Translations under genes and position numbers: made by a program
Source of the DNA: an uncultured Clostridia bacterium
GTDB lineage: Bacteria; Bacillota; Clostridia; Oscillospirales; Acutalibacteraceae
DNA: 6,534 nucleotides
Direction: 5' to 3'
Assembly: GCA_945788455.1 (NCBI GenBank)
Contig: CALZMC010000033.1
Span: 1 to 6,534 of the forward strand
Shown: piece by piece, positions 1 to 6,429 of the stretch
Layout: every line of letters starts with the position of its first letter
How positions within the stretch are numbered: position 1 is the stretch's first letter
The notes under the pieces: model-generated
What the model saw: the letters and a program-made list of their open reading frames with translations, nothing else
What the model was told of the DNA's origin: nothing
Database searches by the model: none

Positions 1-42
1 AAAAGAAAATCCCCCACTACTGATTATACTCAGTAATGGGGG
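1..42 (-). terminator. Intrinsic terminator ending the four-gene minus-strand operon
   Basis: Read on the minus strand, positions 42-30 (CCCCCATTACTGA) pair with 23-11 (TCAGTAGTGGGGG) to give a 13-bp stem with one U-G wobble and a 6-nt loop. The tail ATTTTCTTTT follows at 10-1. The hairpin begins about 15 nt after the cyclophilin stop codon, where the end of the operon is expected. On the plus strand the tail is A-rich, so it should work mainly for minus-strand transcripts. Confidence 0.93.
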
Positions 43-57
43 TTAAATTTGTCAAAA

Positions 58-618
58 TTAATCCTCGATAATAATTGTTTCAATAACAACATCATAAACA
101 GGCTTATCGCCCATTCCTGTACGGGTTGAGGCAATATCCTCGAGTGTATCCTCGCCATCTGTCAGCATACCGAATACAGTATGATGAAAATCAAGCCAAG
201 GTGTTCCGCCCTTTTGCTCGTACACCTGAATTACATCATCGGGAAAGCCACCGTTTGAACCTAATTGCTTCATTTGAGACAAAAGATTATCAGGTACTTC
301 TTTAGCTTGAACAATGAAAAACTGTGAACCGTTAGTATTAGGGCCACTGTTTGCCATTGACAGAGCGCCATAGTAATTTCTTGCGTCAAGGCTGAATTCG
401 TCCTCGAATGACCTGCCCCAAATCGACTCTCCTCCGCAGCCAGTACCGGTAGGGTCTCCGCCCTGAATCATAAAATCTTTAATAACTCTATGAAAAATCA
501 AGCCGTCATAATAACCGTTTTTTGCATGAGTTACAAAATTTTCAACAGCCTTTGGTGCTGCCTCGGGATTAAGTATAAATCTCATATCACCCTTGTTTGT
601 TTTAATAATTGCTTCCAT
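58..618 (-). CDS. Cyclophilin-type peptidyl-prolyl cis-trans isomerase, cytoplasmic
   Basis: A 186-residue single-domain cyclophilin that should catalyse cis-trans isomerisation of X-Pro bonds. The family core is clear: [14 protein letters not shown] at 42-55, carrying the equivalents of human CypA Arg55, Phe60, Met61 and Gln63 (here R44, F49, M50, Q52). [14 protein letters not shown] lies at 88-101 and [10 protein letters not shown] at 141-150, with W141 and H146 matching CypA Trp121 and His126. Residues about 107-140 form an insert that I associate with Firmicutes members. There is no signal peptide or lipobox, so it should act in the cytoplasm, unlike the extracellular PrsA-type foldases. 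It is the last operon gene: its ATG shares one base with the TAA of the glycosidase gene (TAATG), with AAAGGA about 10 nt upstream. All active-site residues seem intact. The fold and activity are secure; the client protein and the reason for this operon position are unknown. Confidence 0.96.
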   Translation of the reverse strand: MEAIIKTNKGDMRFILNPEAAPKAVENFVTHAKNGYYDGLIFHRVIKDFMIQGGDPTGTGCGGESIWGRSFEDEFSLDARNYYGALSMANSGPNTNGSQFFIVQAKEVPDNLLSQMKQLGSNGGFPDDVIQVYEQKGGTPWLDFHHTVFGMLTDGEDTLEDIASTRTGMGDKPVYDVVIETIIIED

Positions 619-2315
619 TATAATTTTATCCTTTCGTTTATTTCCTTTAATTTATCAACATCAATTTTTTCAAGCTCTCTGTCGTATGTTAGAAGTCCGT
701 TTAGCTCATCCTCAACATCGGTTAGCTGTGTATAAACGGTTGCCGACAAGCCGTCCTTAATTTGAGGAATGATAACATTATTAAATAGCCTTTCGTATGC
801 TTTTGTCAGGCTATTCTTTGAATTATATATCTTGTAGCCGAACATTTTTTCGTTAAATGTATGGCCCTTAATACGCATACTAAATCCACCGAACTCGCTC
901 AAGACATAAGGTCTGTCGCCTGCTTTAACCTTAATCGGAGTAAAATAAATATGCTTTGATATAACATCGCTGTGGCCCAAATCGTGCCAGCCCGATGTTG
1001 TGTCAACAATTCTTGTAGAGTCGAGAGCCTTAATCTTTTCGTATGCAAGTCTGCTGTCAAACTGTCCCCAACCCTCGTTAAATGGCACCCACACGGCGAT
1101 ACAGGGACAATTATAAAGATGAGAAATCATTTCATCAAGCTCTTGATAATATAGGTCTCTGCCCTCCTTATCCTCACGGGCAAAGGTCTTATATTTCGTA
1201 TCGTCAAGAGTGATATTAACAAACGGAATAGCTGACACCTCAAGTCCATAGCTACCACCACCGTTAACCATATCCTGCCAAACGATAATACCGTTCACAT
1301 CACAGTAGTGATACCACAAAAGAGGCTCAATCTTTATATGCTTTCTAAGCATATTAAAGCCTGCATTTTTTACAAACTTTATATCATTCTCCATAGCCTC
1401 GTTACAAGGCGGAGTCAGCATTGTATCGGGATAATAGCCTTGGTCGAGCAGTCCGTTATGAAAATAAGGCTTATTGTTTAGAAGCAGTCTTTTTATGCCC
1501 ATACCGTCTGTTCCGACTGAGAACTTTCTCATACCGAAATATGACTTGATTTTTTCGCCGCAAGCCTTGAATACTACCTTATACAAAAAAGGATTTTCGG
1601 GCGACCAGGGCTTAAAATCGGGGATTTTTACGGTATGCTCTGTTGTATCGGCAATAAGCTCATCACCGTCATAGATAAGTGTCTCAACATCATCTGTGCC
1701 AAAGAATTCAAACCTAACAAGCTCGTTGTCATAATCGGGAGTAATCCTAACGCTGTCAAGATGCTCTATCGGTGTTGATTCGAGCCATACAGACTGCCAA
1801 ATACCGCTTTGAGCCGTGTACCAAATTCCACCGCGATTAATTTTCTGCTTTCCTCTTGAGTAGAATTTTGTGTCGCTGAAATCCTTAACAAGAACGACTA
1901 AGTCGTTTTCGCTTTCGTTTATGTATTCGCTAAGCTCAAATCTAAACGGTGTATAGCCACCCTTATGAGTGCCTACACATTTTCCGTTAATATAGACAGT
2001 TGCAATTTGGTCAACGGCACCGAAATTGATATAAACCCTGCCCTTATTAAAATCACTTGGAAGAACAAATGACTTTTTATAAATCAAATAATCGTTAGGA
2101 CCTACTGTTCTGTTTACACCTGAAAGCTCACTTTCGGGAGAAAACGGAACAACAATCTCGCCGTCATAGTCATCAGGAATGGCAGGAGATTTTGTAATTT
2201 TATACTGCCATTTGCCATTTAGACTGAAATAGCTGTCTCGCACAAACTGCGGTCTCGGATAATCATTAAGCGGTTGAGACAGGTCAACCGAATCGGTCCA
2301 TCTTGTTTTTAGCAT
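618..2315 (-). CDS. Glycoside hydrolase family 2 protein (beta-glycosidase, substrate unknown)
   Basis: A 565-residue protein with the full GH2 layout. The N-terminal jelly-roll sugar-binding domain covers roughly 20-180 (SLNGKWQY at 31-38, GIWQSVWLE at 171-179). An Ig-like beta-sandwich covers about 182-266, and a TIM barrel runs from about 270 to the end. The retaining-mechanism pair is visible: acid/base E414 in FNEGWGQ (412-418) and probable nucleophile E474 in LSEFGG (472-477). The C-terminal stretch [16 protein letters not shown] (532-547) resembles a set of gut-bacterial GH2 enzymes annotated only as TIM-barrel GH2 proteins. Length is slightly below E. coli beta-glucuronidase (about 600). 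No signal peptide is present, so it would cleave imported or internal glycosides. GH2 includes beta-galactosidases, glucuronidases, mannosidases and others, and I cannot choose among them. Its ATG lies inside the end of the ABC gene (ATGCTAA, 7-nt overlap) behind GAGGAAAAATT, so translation is likely coupled. Confidence 0.93.
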   Translation of the reverse strand: MLKTRWTDSVDLSQPLNDYPRPQFVRDSYFSLNGKWQYKITKSPAIPDDYDGEIVVPFSPESELSGVNRTVGPNDYLIYKKSFVLPSDFNKGRVYINFGAVDQIATVYINGKCVGTHKGGYTPFRFELSEYINESENDLVVLVKDFSDTKFYSRGKQKINRGGIWYTAQSGIWQSVWLESTPIEHLDSVRITPDYDNELVRFEFFGTDDVETLIYDGDELIADTTEHTVKIPDFKPWSPENPFLYKVVFKACGEKIKSYFGMRKFSVGTDGMGIKRLLLNNKPYFHNGLLDQGYYPDTMLTPPCNEAMENDIKFVKNAGFNMLRKHIKIEPLLWYHYCDVNGIIVWQDMVNGGGSYGLEVSAIPFVNITLDDTKYKTFAREDKEGRDLYYQELDEMISHLYNCPCIAVWVPFNEGWGQFDSRLAYEKIKALDSTRIVDTTSGWHDLGHSDVISKHIYFTPIKVKAGDRPYVLSEFGGFSMRIKGHTFNEKMFGYKIYNSKNSLTKAYERLFNNVIIPQIKDGLSATVYTQLTDVEDELNGLLTYDRELEKIDVDKLKEINERIKL

Positions 2316-4006
2316 AATTTTTCCTCTACTATTTTTCCGTTAATTATTTGGATATGCTTATTACAAATATCAAGTGCTGCCCTCTTGTGAGAAATGATAA
2401 TGCAGCTTACATCATCAAGCTTTTTTAGATTTGTCAAAAGCTGTTTTTCGGTCTTTTCATCGAGTGCAGATGTTGATTCATCAAGCAGTAATACAGGCGC
2501 ATTGGAGATAATGCTTCTCGCAATAGCAAGACGCTGTGCCTGTCCCTCCGACAAGCCAAGTCCGTTTTCGCCGATAACGGTATCAATACCTTTTGGCAAT
2601 TCATCAATAAACTGTCTTGAACAGCTTATATCAATAGCGCGCTCAATTTCTTCATCCGTAACATTGCTGTTAATAAATGTCAGGTTGTCTCTGACAGTTC
2701 CTGAAATAATTAAATTTCCCTGCGGAACATAAGAGAACAGCTTTCTCGTATATTTATCAACAGGTATTTTTCCGTTTTTTGTATCAAGATAAATGTCGCC
2801 GTCCTGAACTGCAAAAACACCCAAAAGAAGCTTTAGAAGTGTGCTTTTTCCGATACCTGATATTCCCATAACGGCAACAAAATCGCCCTTGTTAATTTTT
2901 AGTGATGTATTATCTAAAACTATATCTCTGTCATACTTAAATGAAATATTGTCAAAGCAAATTGATAACAGGTTATCATAAGTATCTATCGCGTCAAAAT
3001 CGCTGTCGTTAACCTCAATCTCATCATCAAGATTATCAATTTCGATAAGTCTTTCGGCAGATGCAAGCATTGAGTAATACTGTGGCATAATGCCTGAAAG
3101 AGATGCAAACGGAGACTGAACCTGATTTACAAGCTGAGTCATAGCAATTAAATCGCCGTATGTCATAACACCGTTTAATATTCTCCACGCACCGAAAACT
3201 ATTGCAAAAACAGAGCCGATGCTAAACACACCGCTGAGTCCTGTGTTAGCAAGAATACCGAAATCCCTGCGCTTCATTTTTGCCTTAAAGTTAATTTCCT
3301 GAAGGTCATCGGATTGAGACAAAATTTTATCTTCGGTAGAAAATGCCTTAACGGCCAAAAGATTTATCAATGCCTCCTGCATAAAGGAACGTGTTTTTCC
3401 CTCAGTTTCCTGAACACGAGTATGAAGTGACTTTAGTGTTTTTCTAAATAGCTGTGTTGAAAGAAATACAACAACACCGCCCACTAAAAAAATCAGCGCA
3501 AATGTCTTGTCAATTACCACAAGATATATTAACGCACTTGTCAGCTTTGTGATAAAAAATACCGTGTTTGGTATTATCGAAGTAAAGCCACTCGCGATAA
3601 CATCAATATCGCCAAACAGCCTGTTTTGTAAATCGCCTGTGTGATATGACGAAATGTCGGCATAATTCTTATTCATAATCACATTTAGAAGTCTGTGTCT
3701 TAGTGCGATTGTAATTCTGCCCTTGCACCTTTCGGCAACACCGTTTCTTATTAGGGTAAGAAACACCTGAAGAAGTACAATGCCGATTAGAATTACACCG
3801 AATTTTATTATGCTTTGCATATCCTTGCTGACAGTTGCACTATCAATAACGCTCTTCGAAAATCTTGCAAGAAAAACGGCAGAAACGCCGTGAATAACAT
3901 TTACAAAAATCAAAAACAGAGCTATCGGCATTTGCTTTTTGCAGGCGTTATATATCCATTTTAAAACAACACTGTCGGGTAGTGTGTTCGTTTTTTTTGA
4001 ATTCAT
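2309..4006 (-). CDS. ABC transporter half-molecule, exporter type (fused permease and ATPase)
   Basis: A 565-residue half-transporter of the type-IV (ABCB/MsbA/LmrA-like) exporter fold, expected to work as a dimer in the cytoplasmic membrane. The membrane domain occupies about 25-310, with hydrophobic helices near 28-48, 67-87, 143-165, 168-186 and 252-276. The nucleotide-binding domain follows: Walker A GISGIGKST (381-389), Q-loop Q429 in YVPQG, signature LSEGQ (485-489, with Glu in place of the usual second Gly), Walker B VLLLDE (505-510, catalytic E510), D-loop SALD (513-516) and switch H540. The ATPase therefore looks functional. No C39 peptidase domain precedes the membrane part, so it is not a PCAT that trims its own cargo, but a separate peptidase gene sits immediately upstream (TAATG overlap, GAGGAG site). 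A peptide or small secreted product is the most plausible cargo. A lipid or drug exporter is the alternative, since sequence alone does not fix the substrate. Confidence 0.93.
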   Translation of the reverse strand: MNSKKTNTLPDSVVLKWIYNACKKQMPIALFLIFVNVIHGVSAVFLARFSKSVIDSATVSKDMQSIIKFGVILIGIVLLQVFLTLIRNGVAERCKGRITIALRHRLLNVIMNKNYADISSYHTGDLQNRLFGDIDVIASGFTSIIPNTVFFITKLTSALIYLVVIDKTFALIFLVGGVVVFLSTQLFRKTLKSLHTRVQETEGKTRSFMQEALINLLAVKAFSTEDKILSQSDDLQEINFKAKMKRRDFGILANTGLSGVFSIGSVFAIVFGAWRILNGVMTYGDLIAMTQLVNQVQSPFASLSGIMPQYYSMLASAERLIEIDNLDDEIEVNDSDFDAIDTYDNLLSICFDNISFKYDRDIVLDNTSLKINKGDFVAVMGISGIGKSTLLKLLLGVFAVQDGDIYLDTKNGKIPVDKYTRKLFSYVPQGNLIISGTVRDNLTFINSNVTDEEIERAIDISCSRQFIDELPKGIDTVIGENGLGLSEGQAQRLAIARSIISNAPVLLLDESTSALDEKTEKQLLTNLKKLDDVSCIIISHKRAALDICNKHIQIINGKIVEEKLC

Positions 4007-4467
4007 TAGGACCTTGCTCCTCTTTTAAAAATATGATTAATCGGCCATCTGTAGCATCTTCTGACAAAGAACATTGCAGGTCTAACGGGAAGAAGTGCTA
4101 CCCACAGCCTTGAATATAGCTTATAAAGTCTTGAATTTTGACAGTCAATATATTTTTTTCCGTCCTTGTAGAAGCCAACCAAAACTCCGCATATCATATC
4201 GTCAGTCACATATTCTCTTTGAAGAAGATTATCGCCGACAATAACATAATGGTCGTCACAAACCTTAACAACTCTGTGCATAACGTAATCGCCGTTTGAG
4301 TTTAAATAAACAGGAACATCATATTTCTTTAGGCGTTGCTTATTTTTTATTACTATTATATTATCTCTTTGATGATGAATAAGAGGCTCCATAGATGTGC
4401 CCTTGGTCAAACCCGTATATTTGCCTGTGGTGTCTAATGCTTCTTTTATTGACTTAGAGTTATCCAT
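4006..4467 (-). CDS. S24/S26-family peptidase, signal-peptidase-like with Ser-His pair
   Basis: A 153-residue protein matching the S24/S26 peptidase fold. Signal-peptidase landmarks appear in order: GTSMEP at 23-28 with nucleophile S25, a beta segment ending in the HRVVKV box at 64-69, and VGDN at 77-80. The position held by Lys in bacterial SPase I appears as H64, as in the Sec11/SipW-like branch (S26B), so a Ser-His pair is likely. Unlike those enzymes it has no N-terminal membrane anchor. The moderately hydrophobic, Arg-rich segment 121-140 near the C-terminus might touch the membrane. Small peptidases of this kind are often annotated beside ABC exporters in Clostridia, sometimes with PqqD-like proteins, which suggests leader or precursor cleavage. 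That role is inferred, and no substrate is encoded here. It is the first operon gene, with AGGAG 9 nt before the ATG. Confidence 0.85.
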   Translation of the reverse strand: MDNSKSIKEALDTTGKYTGLTKGTSMEPLIHHQRDNIIVIKNKQRLKKYDVPVYLNSNGDYVMHRVVKVCDDHYVIVGDNLLQREYVTDDMICGVLVGFYKDGKKYIDCQNSRLYKLYSRLWVALLPVRPAMFFVRRCYRWPINHIFKRGARS

Positions 4468-4497
4468 GGCACTTCACTCCTTTTCTTTTCTATTTGA

Positions 4498-4526
4498 ATT
4501 ATAGCAGAAATAATATATATATGCAA
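4498..4526 (-). promoter_or_regulatory. Promoter of the peptidase-ABC-GH2-cyclophilin operon
   Basis: On the minus strand a perfect -10 box TATAAT (4503-4498) is preceded by TGC, making an extended -10. A weak -35 box TTGCAT (4526-4521) lies 17 nt upstream. The start of transcription should fall near 4491, leaving a leader of about 24 nt that contains the AGGAG ribosome binding site. The weak -35 is probably offset by the extended -10. I see no clear operator in this arm. Confidence 0.78.
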
Positions 4527-4533
4527 ATATAAA

Positions 4534-4562
4534 TTGACATATTACTTTTTATGTGTTAGAAT
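4534..4562 (+). promoter_or_regulatory. Promoter of the FAD oxidoreductase gene
   Basis: A consensus -35 box TTGACA (4534-4539), a 17-nt spacer, and -10 box TAGAAT (4557-4562) preceded by TGT, which again gives an extended -10. This is a near-ideal sigma-A promoter. Transcription should start around 4568-4570, inside the 8-bp palindrome ATTGCAAT (4565-4572), giving a leader of about 70 nt before the ATG. Such a strong promoter followed directly by a terminator hairpin points to control after initiation. Confidence 0.87.
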
Positions 4563-4566
4563 AGAT

Positions 4567-4599
4567 TGCAATAGATAAGAAAAGAAACGGACTATTGCA
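4567..4599 (+). promoter_or_regulatory. Possible antiterminator pairing in the same leader
   Basis: TGCAATAG (4567-4574) is the exact reverse complement of CTATTGCA (4592-4599). The second segment covers the last two bases of the terminator's left arm, all of its loop, and the first base of the right arm, so the two foldings exclude each other. The 5' arm lies at the very beginning of the predicted transcript, so its length would depend on the exact start site. The pairing is visible in the sequence; its regulatory use is inference. Confidence 0.4.
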
Positions 4600-4613
4600 G
4601 TCCGTCTTTTTTT
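4587..4613 (+). terminator. Intrinsic terminator inside the oxidoreductase leader (candidate attenuator)
   Basis: ACGGACT (4587-4593) pairs perfectly with AGTCCGT (4599-4605) around the 5-nt loop ATTGC, followed by C and seven T (4607-4613). It lies about 20 nt after the predicted start of transcription and about 10 nt before the ribosome binding site of the gene at 4639. No other rightward gene precedes it, so it would act on that gene's own transcript. The minus-strand reading has the tail TTCTTTTC and could weakly stop antisense transcripts. Confidence 0.8.
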
Positions 4614-4638
4614 ATGTAATAAGGGAGAATTTTACAAA

Positions 4639-6036
4639 ATGAACTATGATTTAATTATCGTTGGCTCAGGTCCTGCAGGTATTTTTACTGCCCTTGAGCT
4701 AATAAAGAGAAACACAAAGAAAAAAATGCTTCTTATCGAAAAGGGCAAGCCTGTCGAAAAGAGACATTGTCCTAAAAGTGAGGTCGGCTACTGCGTAAAC
4801 TGTAAGCCAAGCTGTGCTATCACAACAGGCTTTTCGGGTGCCGGTGCATTCTCTGACGGAAAGCTGAGCCTTAGCTATGAGGTTGGAGGCGATTTGCCGA
4901 CACTTATCGGCGAGGATTTTGCACAGGAGCTTATCGACTACACAGATAAGATTTATCTTGAATTCGGTGCTGACACAAAAATTGAGGGCATCAACACAGG
5001 CGATGCTATCAAGGAAATCAGAAAGAACGCGATTAAGGCAGGTCTAAAGCTTGTTGACTGCCCTATTCGTCATCTCGGAACAGAAAAAGCACAGGAGCTA
5101 TACTACAAAATTCAAACTCATCTTGCTGACAACGGTGTTGAAATGATGTTTTCTACCGAATGTAAGAATATTATTATTGAAGATAATGTATGTAAGGGTG
5201 TTATCATTGATGACAAAGGCAATGACGTAATCATCAATGCACCTGAGGTTGTTATCGCAACAGGACGCCGTGGTGCCGATTGGCTCGAAAAGCTTTGTGC
5301 AGAGCATCATATCGCTCACAAGCCGGGTACTGTTGATATCGGTGTCAGAGTAGAATGCAGAAACGAGGTTATGGAAAAGGTTAACGAGGCTCTTTATGAG
5401 TCAAAGCTAATCGGCTATCCGAGACCTTGGAAGAACAAGGTTCGCACCTTCTGTCAAAACCCCGGTGGATTTGTTGCACAGGAAAATTATGACAACGACC
5501 TTGCAGTTGTTAACGGTCACAGCTTTAAGGACAAAAAGAGCGAAAACACAAATCTTGCTATCCTTGTAAGCCACAACTTTACAGAGCCATTTAATCAGCC
5601 TATTGAGTATGCTCAAAAGGTTGGCGAGCTAACGAATATGCTCGGTGCAGGAAAAATTATGGTACAGCGCTTCGGCGATATTCTTGACGGAAAGAGAACA
5701 TGGCAGCACGAGCTATCAAAAAGTAATGTTAAGCCTACTCTCAAGGACGCTGTTGCAGGCGACATTACTGCGGCAATGCCTTACAGAGCAATGACAAACA
5801 TTATTGAATTTATAAAAATGCTTGATGTTGTTGTGCCCGGCTTTGCTTCAACGGAAACACTGCTTTACAGCCCCGAGCTGAAATTTTACAGCAACAAGGT
5901 AAGAATGGACAAAAACCTTGACACAAACATCAAGGGTCTTCACTGCCTGGGTGATTCATCAGGCTGGACAAGAGGACTGATGATGGCAAGCGTTATGGGC
6001 GTGCTTATGGGTCGTAAATTAAGCGAACAGGAATAA
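4639..6036 (+). CDS. FAD-dependent oxidoreductase of the COG2509 type, function unknown
   Basis: A 465-residue cytoplasmic flavoprotein. The N-terminal Rossmann motif GSGPAG (9-14) and the ribose-binding acid E34 in LLIEKG bind FAD. GFSGAGAFSDGKLSLS at 64-79 resembles uncharacterised FAD-dependent dehydrogenases (COG2509). ATGRRGADW (207-215) and the C-terminal GDSSGWTRG (438-446) fit the second and third FAD contacts of this fold. A cysteine cluster, C44, C52, C55 and C59 (C-x7-C-x2-C-x3-C), lies between the first FAD motif and the SDGK segment and could hold a metal, an Fe-S cluster or a redox disulfide. No second GxGxxG motif for NAD(P) is obvious. The electron donor and substrate are unknown. 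The start is supported by AGGGAG 11 nt upstream. The gene is a single transcription unit, divergent from the peptidase operon and convergent with the small membrane gene. The family call is firm; the reaction is open. Confidence 0.88.
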   Translation: MNYDLIIVGSGPAGIFTALELIKRNTKKKMLLIEKGKPVEKRHCPKSEVGYCVNCKPSCAITTGFSGAGAFSDGKLSLSYEVGGDLPTLIGEDFAQELIDYTDKIYLEFGADTKIEGINTGDAIKEIRKNAIKAGLKLVDCPIRHLGTEKAQELYYKIQTHLADNGVEMMFSTECKNIIIEDNVCKGVIIDDKGNDVIINAPEVVIATGRRGADWLEKLCAEHHIAHKPGTVDIGVRVECRNEVMEKVNEALYESKLIGYPRPWKNKVRTFCQNPGGFVAQENYDNDLAVVNGHSFKDKKSENTNLAILVSHNFTEPFNQPIEYAQKVGELTNMLGAGKIMVQRFGDILDGKRTWQHELSKSNVKPTLKDAVAGDITAAMPYRAMTNIIEFIKMLDVVVPGFASTETLLYSPELKFYSNKVRMDKNLDTNIKGLHCLGDSSGWTRGLMMASVMGVLMGRKLSEQE

Positions 6037-6047
6037 TTAAACAACAA

Positions 6048-6074
6048 GGGAGGCTCCTGAAAACAGGACCTCCC
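6048..6074. terminator. Bidirectional terminator between convergent genes
   Basis: GGGAGG (6048-6053) and TCCTG (6055-6059) pair with CAGGA (6064-6068) and CCTCCC (6069-6074), leaving C6054 bulged and an AAAA loop. The rightward tail TATTCATTTTCATCTT is moderately U-rich. The leftward tail TTGTTGTTTAATT is U-rich too. It lies 11 nt after the oxidoreductase stop codon, and its right arm touches the stop codon of the convergent membrane gene, so it likely serves both. Confidence 0.82.
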
Positions 6075-6391
6075 TATTCATTTTCATCTTGATTATCCTT
6101 TTTATTTTTCTTTTTGGATATTTTTTCAATAAGCCTTTTAAGTGCAAAGGTTATGGTTATGCAAAGGGGAAAATACGGAGTGAACGGTCCGGCCCAGAAA
6201 GCAAGGTAAGCAGTTGCCACTGCAGAGCCCCACTTAACATCAAAAAGAAGATGCAGGAGATAACCGCCCCAAACGGGTGTATACATCAGCACAACTACGA
6301 TAATCAGCAAAACAAGGGTATGCCAGTCCTTACACTCCGACCATATCCATTTGCAGAAATTTATAAACTTGTTTTTTAGTTTTTCAAACAT
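6074..6391 (-). CDS. Small membrane protein, unknown function
   Basis: I do not recognise a function. From the start chosen here the product has 105 residues: a basic, aromatic amphipathic N-terminus (1-23), a strong hydrophobic helix near 25-48, and two more hydrophobic stretches near 56-68 and 73-85 separated by WAGPFTPYFP, a Pro/aromatic turn. It ends in a highly charged tail (86-105, Lys-rich, then acidic). The TM-loop-TM character and the AFWAGPFTP motif give me the impression of a conserved clostridial hypothetical family, but I cannot name it. An in-frame ATG pair 33 bases upstream (6424) would give 116 residues. I prefer 6391 because AAGGA lies 6 nt before it, and the predicted transcript begins near 6423, which leaves no room for the longer form. 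It has its own promoter and shares the terminator of the convergent oxidoreductase gene. Confidence 0.72.
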   Translation of the reverse strand: MFEKLKNKFINFCKWIWSECKDWHTLVLLIIVVVLMYTPVWGGYLLHLLFDVKWGSAVATAYLAFWAGPFTPYFPLCITITFALKRLIEKISKKKNKKDNQDENE

Positions 6392-6402
6392 ATTCTTTCC
6401 TT
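6392..6402 (-). promoter_or_regulatory. Ribosome binding site deciding the 6391 start
   Basis: On the minus strand AAGGA (6402-6398) sits 6 nt before the ATG at 6391. The two upstream ATG codons at 6424 and 6421 are preceded only by AGAATAAATA, with no usable Shine-Dalgarno match. Confidence 0.7.
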
Positions 6403-6429
6403 GGCACAAATAAATTTTCATCATTATTT

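Larger units (their letters stand above)
58..4467 (-). other. Four-gene operon: peptidase, ABC exporter, GH2, cyclophilin
   Basis: The four genes lie on one strand with overlapping ends: TAATG at 4008-4004, a 7-nt ATGCTAA overlap at 2315-2309, and TAATG at 620-616. Each start has its own purine-rich ribosome binding site inside the preceding gene. I see one promoter upstream (4498-4526) and one terminator downstream (42-1), with no terminator-like hairpin at the junctions. Co-transcription and translational coupling are therefore very likely. Whether the four products share one pathway is not shown by this arrangement. Confidence 0.88.

Noticed and set aside
490..735. 81-codon plus-strand open frame
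   Set aside because: It lies antisense across the cyclophilin/GH2 junction, is low in complexity (Ser/Phe-rich), and has no ribosome binding site or homology-like motif.
972..1674. Two short plus-strand open frames (972-1154 and 1474-1674)
   Set aside because: Both are antisense to the intact GH2 gene and lack start signals.
2394..2732. 112-codon plus-strand open frame
   Set aside because: It is the mirror of the conserved ABC ATPase region, whose Walker B and signature motifs explain the sequence. The Ser-rich translation is typical of antisense reading.
4511..4522. TA-dinucleotide run as a repeat element
   Set aside because: It is a short AT-rich spacer within the minus-strand promoter and needs no other explanation.
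4614..4619. ATG-TAA start-stop element just after the leader terminator
   Set aside because: It has no ribosome binding site in front and lies in an AT-rich run, so it is probably chance.
4563..4638. Riboswitch or T-box upstream of the oxidoreductase
   Set aside because: The leader of about 70 nt is too short for a T-box or FMN riboswitch, and I see none of their conserved elements. Only a terminator and a simple alternative pairing are present.
5098..5616. Two short minus-strand open frames (5098-5319, 5407-5616)
   Set aside because: Both are antisense inside the oxidoreductase gene, whose reading frame is intact and motif-supported.
6089..6379. 96-codon plus-strand open frame
   Set aside because: It overlaps the membrane protein gene on the other strand, which has promoter, ribosome binding site and helix pattern. 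This frame has none of these.
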